Origin: a virus
Direction: 5' to 3' (one strand)
IMG/VR virus record: IMGVR_UViG_3300031281_000008
Location: 1-23,031 of that record
Length of the DNA stretch: 23,031 nt
Of the stretch, positions 14,681-20,071 are shown in pieces. The notes under the pieces were generated by a model. It did not search any database and had not been told where the DNA came from. It saw only the letters and a program-made list of their open reading frames with translations. Both the position numbers and the translations under genes were made by a program. Positions within the stretch are counted from its first letter, which is position 1. Every line of letters starts with the position of its first letter.

Positions 14681-15169
14681 CTATACTCCGGAGTAGTCGT
14701 ACGAAGCCGTGCCGTTCACCGTGGTCGGGATCAGGGCGAACTCCAGATACCCGAGGGTGTCGAGCCACACGCTACCCTGATAGTTGGCCGCGTTGGATAC
14801 CGCCGCGATCTTGTTCGTGGGCCACACGATGTTGCTCAGAACAATAGTATCCACAAATAGCACGGTTGCTGACCCCTTCTGACTTGTTCCCACCGTACAT
14901 GTGGCGGTCGCGATCCGGTGGAAGTAGTCACCCTGCCCTCGGCAGGCCAGAATGTCGAATACGAGGCTGTGGCCATCGGTGGAACCGGTGAAACGTAGCT
15001 CCAGGGCGTTCAACACATTATCGAGGTGGATAAGTGGTACGATCGCCTTGACGTCTTCGTAGGATCGGGCGGATACGGCCGGTGTGGTGACTGCGGCGGT
15101 CCAGTTTTTGCCGATATTCGCCCACTGGAGCCGTTCTGTTACGGATGTGCTGAGGGTACCCCTGCTCAT
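14681..15169 (-). CDS. Beta-rich hypothetical protein, first gene of the late operon
   Basis: A 162-residue protein starting at ATG 15169, with AGGAG 7 nt upstream. The stop TAG at 14681 precedes the GTG of the repeat protein by one base. It reads as alternating short strands (ALELRFTGST; SLVFDILACRG; SATVLFVDTIVLSNI; SVWLDTLGYLEFALIP) with no membrane segment. This looks like a single beta-sandwich, of the kind used in virion or carbohydrate-binding modules. Being first gene of the leftward arm it is read from a promoter in 15170-15447 that I could not pin down. No family recognised. Confidence 0.75.
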   Translation of the reverse strand: MSRGTLSTSVTERLQWANIGKNWTAAVTTPAVSARSYEDVKAIVPLIHLDNVLNALELRFTGSTDGHSLVFDILACRGQGDYFHRIATATCTVGTSQKGSATVLFVDTIVLSNIVWPTNKIAAVSNAANYQGSVWLDTLGYLEFALIPTTVNGTASYDYSGV

Positions 15170-15447
15170 ATGTCTACTCCTGTGCGCAGTTCGTCTACTC
15201 TTTTCGAGGACTCTTCCATATTATGGTCATAGTTGGTACCGTATTGGGCGTTTTTGGTTAAGATTTTTGTATTTTTTTCTTAAATTGGGGCCCCGGGGGT
15301 TAAAATTCTTGTATTCCCAGGGTTTGGGTAGGCTTTCTGGGAATTTTGTGTGGGGTGGGGGTCTCCGAACCCGGGTCCCCTCCGGGCTGAACAGAGAACC
15401 AAGGGTACCACCCCCCACCCCCACGCAACAAAAATCTCAGAAAATCC
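15170..15447. promoter_or_regulatory. Divergent control region between the two transcription arms
   Basis: No convincing gene lies here. The region holds a near-perfect direct repeat (GGTTAARATTYTTGTATT at 15256-15273 and 15298-15315, 16 of 18 identical, 42 bp apart). It also has an inverted pair ATTCCCAG...CTGGGAAT around 15312-15347 and a G-rich/C-rich pair (GTGTGGGGTGGGGG and CCCCCCACCCCCAC) that could form a large hairpin. I find no sigma70-like promoter on the minus strand here. A phage-specific or activator-dependent leftward promoter is possible. Confidence 0.6.
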
Positions 15448-15476
15448 TTGCAAACACCCGATCCATGCTGTATACT
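15448..15476 (+). promoter_or_regulatory. Sigma70-type promoter for early genes
   Basis: TTGCAA at 15448-15453 and TATACT at 15471-15476 are separated by exactly 17 bp. The predicted transcription start near 15483 gives a leader of about 33 nt that includes the AAGGGG ribosome-binding site of the gene at 15516. Confidence 0.8.
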
Positions 15477-15515
15477 CTATGCAGTGGCGACGATGCCACA
15501 TTGAAGGGGAATGCA

Positions 15516-15716
15516 ATGAAGAACCACACAGGTATAATAGAACTACGAATAAACGGCGACCCGTACGGACGCGGGTATACCGGCGTGGAATACAGGGATC
15601 AGACAGAATATGAGTCTGGCATCGGCACCTATCGTGGCGATATCGGGGCCCGGTCCCGACAGTGGTGGCGGGACTACTGCCGCAGTAATGGGTACCTACT
15701 TCGGATGGAGGACTAG
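15516..15716 (+). CDS. Small early protein (66 aa)
   Basis: The first rightward gene; ATG 15516 has AAGGGGA 6-7 nt upstream and lies about 33 nt after the promoter start point. The protein is hydrophilic. It begins MKNHTGIIELRINGDPYGRG and ends in an aromatic/basic part with RQWWRDYCRSNGYLL. No domain or membrane segment is seen. Immediately early small proteins of this type often inhibit host factors, but nothing here identifies the target. Confidence 0.7.
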   Translation: MKNHTGIIELRINGDPYGRGYTGVEYRDQTEYESGIGTYRGDIGARSRQWWRDYCRSNGYLLRMED

Positions 15717-15720
15717 CACA

Positions 15721-15783
15721 ATGACACGAGACTGGCGACAAATCATATGGCTTGCAATAGCGGCATACATGGCACTCTGTTAG
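15721..15783 (+). CDS. Possible 20-residue membrane peptide
   Basis: A very short frame with ATG 15721, preceded by GGAGG at a spacing of 9 nt that lies in the end of the previous gene. It encodes MTRDWRQIIWLAIAAYMALC, a positively charged head plus one hydrophobic stretch. It fits between two clearly spaced genes and shares their ribosome-binding site style. Real micro-proteins of this shape occur in phages, but coding is uncertain at this length. Confidence 0.4.
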   Translation: MTRDWRQIIWLAIAAYMALC

Positions 15784-15795
15784 GAAGGTAATACA

Positions 15796-16014
15796 ATGGC
15801 GGGAACAATGTGGATACGTTACGGCGGCAGTAACCGAAAGCTAACAGAGCATAAGCGAATACTAGTCGATCGTTTCGGCGATAGTTTTCGACCGATGGGA
15901 TCGGCCGCGCTTGGGATACACTGGTCGAACCAACATGGGATTATCCCGGATACACCGGAGAATCGCCAGTGGGTACGGGACATAAAAGGTATTACGATAC
16001 AGCGTAGAAGTTAA
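15796..16014 (+). CDS. Small basic early protein (72 aa)
   Basis: ATG 15796, with GGAAGG 7 nt upstream. The 72 residues are basic and mixed alpha/beta: AGTMWIRYGGSNRKLTEHKR, then RILVDRFGDSFRPMGSAALG and a C-terminal VRDIKGITIQRR. It may bind nucleic acid or a host protein. I do not recognise a family. It belongs to a run of five tiny genes with regular spacing that closes at the terminator 16441-16467. Confidence 0.68.
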   Translation: MAGTMWIRYGGSNRKLTEHKRILVDRFGDSFRPMGSAALGIHWSNQHGIIPDTPENRQWVRDIKGITIQRRS

Positions 16015-16027
16015 GGGGGCAACTAAC

Positions 16028-16204
16028 ATGACAGTAGATAGTAAACGAATCTCAGAGTTCCTCTGGGCGCATCAACTAGAGGACGGCGGCTGGATGCTGC
16101 ATGACACGTTCAAGGACGAGTTCTCACACCAGACCTACCCGACAGTATCGGCAGCGCGTGCCGCCTACGATCGGGGTGAACCTACTTGGACACCTAGGAG
16201 GTAG
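16028..16204 (+). CDS. Small early protein (58 aa)
   Basis: ATG 16028 follows AAGGGGGC. The protein starts MTVDSKRISEFLWAHQLEDG and contains WMLHDTFKDEFSHQTYPT, then an Ala-rich helix and TPRR end. The last codons supply the AGGAGG ribosome-binding site for the next gene, so both must have been kept together. No known domain; the acidic/aromatic content suggests a protein-binding role. Confidence 0.65.
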   Translation: MTVDSKRISEFLWAHQLEDGGWMLHDTFKDEFSHQTYPTVSAARAAYDRGEPTWTPRR

Positions 16205-16208
16205 TGAC

Positions 16209-16415
16209 ATGAACAAAGACCTACGAACAACACTTGCAAGAATAAACTGGCACTACGGCAAGGGGGACCTTGTTCGTGTGGGTAAGGGTGTTTGTACTCG
16301 TCGCATACCCATCGGCCATACGGTTGCGCAGTATGACTATCCAAAGTACAGTACGGATGGGCATCGTGTGACGTTCCTGGGGCGGACTCGTACAATCGGG
16401 TATCAGTCAAGATAG
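16209..16415 (+). CDS. Small early protein (68 aa)
   Basis: ATG 16209 has AGGAGG about 7 nt upstream, one of the best ribosome-binding sites in the window. The product is basic and beta-rich (NWHYGKGDLVRVGKGVC; DGHRVTFLGRTRTIGYQSR). It might be a small beta-barrel or SH3-like nucleic-acid binding protein, but this is only from composition. It is the last gene of the first rightward unit and is followed 25 bp later by a terminator. Confidence 0.66.
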   Translation: MNKDLRTTLARINWHYGKGDLVRVGKGVCTRRIPIGHTVAQYDYPKYSTDGHRVTFLGRTRTIGYQSR

Positions 16416-16440
16416 AGCATCTTCTCCGCCCACCCCCAAT

Positions 16441-16467
16441 AGCCCCCCCTGTCGGGGGCTTTTTCTT
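16441..16467 (+). terminator. Rho-independent terminator of the first early unit
   Basis: AGCCCCC (16441-16447) pairs with GGGGGCT (16454-16460) around the loop CCTGTC, followed by TTTTCTT. It ends the unit of genes 15516-16415. Confidence 0.92.
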
Positions 16468-16540
16468 GGGTTTTCAGTAGCACGAATCGTGGGATCGTAT
16501 GTCGGAGGGGTCCGAAAACCCCAAACCACCTCCCAAAAGA

Positions 16541-16556
16541 GTTAGGCTTGCCTAAC
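16541..16556. repeat. Palindrome GTTAGGC-TT-GCCTAAC
   Basis: A perfect 7-bp inverted repeat with a 2-bp centre. Half-site GTTAGGCAAG recurs at about 20008 after the zinc-ribbon gene, so it could be a protein-binding site. Confidence 0.7.
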
Positions 16557-16630
16557 ATTTCCCGTTTCTCTATCACTAGCAGCATTTACTCTAACCTTAC
16601 TTCACCCTTTGTCCCTCAAAACAAGTAAAG

Positions 16631-16911
16631 AATCGGCCCCACTAACTCTGAAACCCCTATTTTCTCTCTCTACACCACCTAATAAAAGAAATAGTATAAG
16701 GAGTATAGAAATAAGGGGGAAGAACACCGAACACAGTATAAGCGAATCTAATACTACATCCCCAACATTCGCAGCGTCTCTCTCTATAGGGAAAGTGTTG
16801 GGGGCATATAAAAGGGGAGTATCGGGAGAAAATCGGCCCCCACAGCCCGTAAACGCCGAAACATTACTTAAACCGCTTTTTCAGGTTAGAGTAAAGGGGG
16901 TGTAATCGGCC
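16631..16911. repeat. Repeated AATCGGCC(CC) motif
   Basis: AATCGGCCCC is at 16631-16640 and 16831-16840, exactly 200 bp apart, and AATCGGCC is at 16904-16911. Iteron-like spacing is possible but only three copies are present. Confidence 0.5.
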
Positions 16912-17012
16912 TTAACTGAGGAACAGAAGAGTAATCCAAGGCCCCCCTAATCCCGGATCAGTAGAGAAAACAGCGCCGACCCCCGTTAAAATAAACGAAC
17001 ACACCCCCACAC

Positions 17013-17038
17013 TATAAGCAGAGCTTATACTAGTATAA
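17013..17038. repeat. Two overlapping inverted repeats upstream of the 17080 promoter
   Basis: TATAAGC-AGA-GCTTATA (17013-17029) runs directly into the perfect 14-bp palindrome TTATACTAGTATAA (17025-17038). They lie about 40 bp before the -35 box, where an operator or activator site would be expected. A tandem CCGCCAA pair follows. Confidence 0.72.
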
Positions 17039-17079
17039 CCGCCAACCGCCAAGCTAACCAACTAAAATAAAAGTTCTGC

Positions 17080-17108
17080 TTGCATACCAACACGGCATAT
17101 GTTATACT
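17080..17108 (+). promoter_or_regulatory. Sigma70-type promoter for second early unit
   Basis: TTGCAT at 17080-17085 and TATACT at 17103-17108 are 17 bp apart. The leader to the first ATG (17156) is about 40 nt and contains GGAGAA. The TATACT box is the same as in the promoter at 15448. Confidence 0.8.
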
Positions 17109-17155
17109 ATCCATAGTGGCAACACTGAACCGAAACCGAAGAATGGAGAAACGCC

Positions 17156-17467
17156 ATGAAGACTATTACAGACTACGAAATCATCTGTCACGGCATCGAG
17201 CGCAGTGACTACTTCCAGGGCTGCGGCACGGCATTCACCGAGTTTACCGACGTCGCCACGGGTATCGGCAGTAGCGAGAAGGAAGCGTTGGAAGACGCAT
17301 TAGACCAGCTTGCCCAATCCGATTGGAATACAGAGAGCAACCCTGACCTCCGGACCGACATCGGCAGAGCCGACTACACGGACGTCATCGACGAATTCGA
17401 CGACGACGACGACGGCGACGAAGACTACGACGCACCCTCAGTCTATGTATCGGTGCGGGTACGCTAA
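17156..17467 (+). CDS. Small acidic protein with poly-Asp tail region
   Basis: A 103-residue protein with GGAGAAACGCC before ATG 17156. The N-terminal part (KTITDYEIICHGIERSDYFQ; then GCGTAFTEF, GIGSSEKEALEDALDQLAQ) has a conserved look seen in small proteins of actinophages and other phages. The later part is highly acidic (DEFDDDDDGDEDYD). The Asp run is encoded by repeated GAC/GAT codons and could vary in length. Acidic tails of this kind can mimic DNA, though no such activity is shown. Confidence 0.75.
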   Translation: MKTITDYEIICHGIERSDYFQGCGTAFTEFTDVATGIGSSEKEALEDALDQLAQSDWNTESNPDLRTDIGRADYTDVIDEFDDDDDGDEDYDAPSVYVSVRVR

Positions 17468-17481
17468 AGGGGAGAAGCGCC

Positions 17482-17832
17482 ATGAGAACACACTATAGAA
17501 ACGGCGATGAGATAACACTGACGCATTGCGGATGCGATGGATGCACGCCGAGTACGATAAACGGGGTCATATGTCATGAGCATGGATGCATGGACGCTTG
17601 GCGGGACCGTTTGAATGAATGCCGAGAATGTGGCTGTGATTTCAGTCCGTCCGAAAGGGGCCAACGTGTGTGCGGCGATTGTTTGGCCGACGATGAGCAT
17701 CCGGAAATACTTCATCCGACGTCACAACTAGAATGTGATGAGCTATACGAAGACGGGCATATGAACATATGTTGTTGCGAATGTGCCGATGCTAAAACCT
17801 GCATGATGCAATCAGACGCCATTTGTGGATGA
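17482..17832 (+). CDS. Cys-rich zinc-binding protein
   Basis: A 116-residue protein with 17 cysteines, starting at ATG 17482 after AAGGGGAGAAGCGCC. The pairs CGCDGC, CHEHGC, CRECGC, CGDC and CCCEC make at least two zinc ribbon-like modules. The central one (NECRECGCDFSPSERGQRVC) matches a common phage/bacterial motif with CxxC and a following C(x)2C. It lies two genes before a radical SAM gene with auxiliary cysteines. Probably nucleic-acid binding or protein-protein recruitment; no catalytic residue seen. Confidence 0.75.
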   Translation: MRTHYRNGDEITLTHCGCDGCTPSTINGVICHEHGCMDAWRDRLNECRECGCDFSPSERGQRVCGDCLADDEHPEILHPTSQLECDELYEDGHMNICCCECADAKTCMMQSDAICG

Positions 17833-17847
17833 ATGGAGGACAAGACG

Positions 17848-18042
17848 ATGAAACTACCGAAACACAACCACCCGACGACACACCCCCACAGCCCGCAAAC
17901 CTGTGATAGATGCAAACTCGAAGCGGCTGCGCCGGATTTGCTCGAAGCGTGTATAAGGCTCCGGGCGAGGTGCCATTGTGAAGAAGGTGAATGCGGAATG
18001 TGCAAGCTCTTGGATTCAGCCATCGCCAAGGCCACAGAATAG
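17848..18042 (+). CDS. Small APDLLEA-type protein (64 aa)
   Basis: I chose ATG 17848 because GGAGG is 8 nt upstream; an in-frame ATG at 17833 would place this site inside the coding part. The N-terminus is His/Pro-rich (HNHPTTHPHSPQ), followed by CDRCKLEAAAPDLLEACIRL, a CHCEEGECGMC cluster, and a helix LLDSAIAKATE. The APDLLEA helix followed by a Cys cluster and a closing AIAKA helix is frequent in small phage proteins of unknown function. Confidence 0.7.
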   Translation: MKLPKHNHPTTHPHSPQTCDRCKLEAAAPDLLEACIRLRARCHCEEGECGMCKLLDSAIAKATE

Positions 18043-18054
18043 GAGAACAAGACG

Positions 18055-18762
18055 ATGTACATCCAAATAACAACTCGGTGCAACATGTCCTGTAGGCATT
18101 GCTCGTTCTCCTGTACTGCACAGGGGGAGGATATGAACCTTGAGACATTCAGGGCCGCACTCACTCTATCAGAGGAGTATGGGGAAGAAACCATCTGTAT
18201 CGGTGGGGGAGAGCCCACGATACACCCCCAATTCTGGGAGTTTATGGGGCTATCTCTTGGCCACTCGGAGTATGTTTGGCTCGCTACGAACGGGAAAATG
18301 ACCGATACCGCCATCGCCCTATGCCGTATGGCTCGGCGTGGCGTTATCAGCTGTGCTCTGTCGATCGACCCGTACCACGACCCGATCGACAACCGTGTCG
18401 TATCGGCGTTCTCCGCTGGGCTATCCCACACGGGGCGGGGCCGGAATATGCACCCCTCGACCAAGCCACAAATGTACGGGAGGGACCTCCGAGAGGTCCG
18501 GGATACGTCTCACAATCTGGCAAACCAGGGGAGAGCCCGCGATAACGGGATCGCCCATAGTGACCGTTGCGGGTGCCCTGAGTTGATGGTTACCCCTGAC
18601 GGGAGCGTCAAGGCGTGCGGTTGCAACGACTCCCCCACGTTCGGTAACGTGAGCGGGATTATCAACATCCCGGAAGATTGGGACATTTGCGAATGCCACC
18701 GGGCGCAGGAATCAGTTGTATGTGCCTCTGGATATCACAGCGACTGCAAAGAGGAGGGATAG
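18055..18762 (+). CDS. Radical SAM family enzyme
   Basis: A 235-residue protein, ATG 18055 after AGGAGAAC. It has the diagnostic CxxxCxxC of the [4Fe-4S] cluster in CNMSCRHC (residues 9-16), and GGGEP (50-54) that binds the amino group of S-adenosylmethionine. A third core element is LATNG (76-80). The C-terminus has eight Cys: CGC near 172, CGC near 188, CEC near 212, C223 and C231. They are arranged with VTPDGSVKACGC as in SPASM/twitch-like auxiliary-cluster domains. The chain is shorter than typical SPASM enzymes, and the core has about 165 residues before the extra Cys. A phage enzyme for peptide, tRNA or nucleotide modification is possible; the substrate cannot be named. Confidence 0.87.
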   Translation: MYIQITTRCNMSCRHCSFSCTAQGEDMNLETFRAALTLSEEYGEETICIGGGEPTIHPQFWEFMGLSLGHSEYVWLATNGKMTDTAIALCRMARRGVISCALSIDPYHDPIDNRVVSAFSAGLSHTGRGRNMHPSTKPQMYGRDLREVRDTSHNLANQGRARDNGIAHSDRCGCPELMVTPDGSVKACGCNDSPTFGNVSGIINIPEDWDICECHRAQESVVCASGYHSDCKEEG

Positions 18763-18766
18763 AACG

Positions 18767-19027
18767 ATGAAACCATACAACGGACACCGTATCTGGAACG
18801 CTTGGAACGTATCACTATGGATTAACAAGGACGAGGCGCTTTACTACTTAGCCCTGGATTGTATCGAAAGGGCTAGACGAGGTGCTCGTACTCGATCACG
18901 CATAATCAGCTCAGCCGCCAAGTATTTCCTGGACTCCGTAGGGTGGGGTTCCAGGACGCCGGACGGCGCTGTGTACAATCATCTGTGTGTTAAACTTGCT
19001 CTTCAAGGCTTGATAGAGGAGGAATAG
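18767..19027 (+). CDS. NGHRxWNAWNVSLWINxDE-type phage protein
   Basis: An 86-residue protein; ATG 18767 follows GAGGAGGG, so I prefer it to a longer frame. The start KPYNGHRIWNAWNVSLWIN followed by DEALYYLALDCIERARRG is conserved in phages with broad host range. It is helical afterwards (TRSRIISSAAKYFLD) and ends LALQGLIEEE. The role is unknown, but conservation in early regions suggests a real function in host takeover or DNA metabolism. Confidence 0.75.
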   Translation: MKPYNGHRIWNAWNVSLWINKDEALYYLALDCIERARRGARTRSRIISSAAKYFLDSVGWGSRTPDGAVYNHLCVKLALQGLIEEE

Positions 19028-19031
19028 AACA

Positions 19032-19697
19032 ATGGAAGTACCCAAAACAGCCCCGATCCCGGGATTCAAGTTGTACGAAGCGTCCAAAGACGGCCGCATA
19101 TGGTATCGGAGTCTTGGTATTACAAGGCCTAGTATCATCCGACCGCTAAAGCCGGACAAGAGCGGGCGCGTGCAGCTATCCACCTACCCCGGACAACCGG
19201 CCAAGGCGTACCTCGTAGCCCCCCTGATCCTAAGTGCGTTCACGGACTGGCACCGGCCTCAGTACGGCCCGATACCGAGGATCCGGTACAAGGACGGCAA
19301 CAAGAGAAACACGGCCCTGAGTAACCTGGAGGTCGTGCCCCGGGAGCAAAAAGACCCACCCAAGTACAAGCGTAAGAGGGTTATTCGGATAAACGGTAGG
19401 CCGCATGATCTCCATAGCCTACATCAGATCCATCGAGGAGATGTAATTCTCGGCAACGGTCATAGACTGGCCAGCGTATGGGTATCAGATGCAACGGGTC
19501 CCGAGAACATTGTCATTGCGGGTATACGCGATTACTCCCGCCCAGGGGCCCCTACGCGGTGGATGCAGGCAGAAACCGCTGAGGACATACGCGCGGTTAT
19601 CGCCGCCCTGGGACGCACACGAGCCGACACGCGGTGCCTGGAGAGGTTCGCCGCGACGGCACCGAAGAAAATCCTAAGATCAGACTTGACACCCTAA
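19032..19697 (+). CDS. NUMOD4/HNH-like protein, probably catalytically altered
   Basis: A 221-residue protein with GAGGAA before ATG 19032. Residues 9-24 (IPGFKLYEASKDGRIW) are a NUMOD4-like DNA-recognition motif. About residues 60-103 follow the layout of an HNH endonuclease (AYLVAPLILSAF, then IRYKDGNKRN, then SNLEVVP). The usual histidines are replaced: canonical forms read V-x-H-R-L-V and H-x-DGNxxN, whereas here Ala-Pro and Arg occupy those positions. The C-terminal half (RINGRPHDLHSLHQIHRGDV) has several His but no motif I know. It may be a nicking enzyme with changed ligands or a DNA-binding derivative. The next promoter starts inside its 3' end. Confidence 0.72.
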   Translation: MEVPKTAPIPGFKLYEASKDGRIWYRSLGITRPSIIRPLKPDKSGRVQLSTYPGQPAKAYLVAPLILSAFTDWHRPQYGPIPRIRYKDGNKRNTALSNLEVVPREQKDPPKYKRKRVIRINGRPHDLHSLHQIHRGDVILGNGHRLASVWVSDATGPENIVIAGIRDYSRPGAPTRWMQAETAEDIRAVIAALGRTRADTRCLERFAATAPKKILRSDLTP

Positions 19698-19714
19698 CCC
19701 ATGTATGGTATATT
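19686..19714 (+). promoter_or_regulatory. Strong sigma70-type promoter for third early unit
   Basis: TTGACA at 19686-19691 and TATATT at 19709-19714 are 17 bp apart; the -35 is the exact consensus. Transcription would start near 19720, about 17 nt before ATG 19737, leaving room only for the ribosome-binding site. Confidence 0.85.
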
Positions 19715-19736
19715 GTGAATATGAAAGGGGACAGGA

Positions 19737-20006
19737 ATGAAAAGACTCAAAGACATCGAAACCGATGAGGTATCACTGGAAGTCTACCAGTGCGATTGCG
19801 GATTCCACGTCGGCCTTGACGCCACATACACCGATCAAGTGGGCCCCGCGTCGGTCGTCTGTCCGTCTTGCGGTCTCAGGCTGGATACTGCAGAGTTGCG
19901 GGACATGAATCGTGACAGCTATGACCGCGACGGCTATGACCGCGACGGCTATGACGAATACGGCTATGACCGTGCTGGCCGTGACCGCGACGGCTATGGC
20001 CGCTAG
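19737..20006 (+). CDS. Zinc-ribbon protein with tandem DRDGY repeats
   Basis: An 89-residue protein with AAAGGGGACAGGA before ATG 19737. The N-terminal domain has CDC and CPSC (YQCDCGF and VVCPSCGL), a zinc ribbon. After residue 55 the chain becomes a low-complexity array of the five-residue unit (DRDGY)n, with visible members DRDSY, DRDGY, DEYGY, DRAGR and DRDGYGR. The DNA carries matching 15-bp units (GACCGCGACGGCTAT). The array is disordered and strongly charged; a nucleic-acid or phase-separating role is speculative. It is the first gene after the strong promoter. Confidence 0.74.
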   Translation: MKRLKDIETDEVSLEVYQCDCGFHVGLDATYTDQVGPASVVCPSCGLRLDTAELRDMNRDSYDRDGYDRDGYDEYGYDRAGRDRDGYGR

Positions 20007-20071
20007 GGTTAGGCAAGACGAAAAGTTCTGAAGATACATTAATGCGATTACACGATTGAAGGAGAACGAGA

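Larger units (their letters stand above)
16468..17079. other. Non-coding, palindrome-rich region (about 610 bp)
   Basis: Apart from one ATG near 16499 and another near the right edge, this stretch is nearly free of ATG codons and has no credible ribosome-binding site/start pair. It is flanked by a terminator on the left and a promoter on the right. Its base composition is patchy, with purine- and C-rich tracts. It holds the palindrome at 16541-16556, a 13-bp inverted pair 16585-16597/16883-16895, three AATCGGCC motifs, and the palindromes at 17013-17038. Candidate roles are a replication origin, an operator cluster or a small RNA locus. Confidence 0.6.

Noticed and set aside
15227-15424. 65-residue minus-strand frame in the divergent control region
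   Set aside because: It starts with GTG in a G-rich tract, has no Shine-Dalgarno, and its sequence reflects the repeats and A/T tracts rather than a protein.
16609-16905. 98-residue plus-strand frame in the non-coding region
   Set aside because: No ATG start, no ribosome-binding site, low-complexity translation, and it crosses the repeat motifs. It reads as chance opening.
17712-18464. 250-residue minus-strand frame
   Set aside because: It is antisense to the Cys-rich and radical SAM genes, which have motifs and ribosome-binding sites; codon pattern and Ser/Cys-rich translation indicate a shadow.
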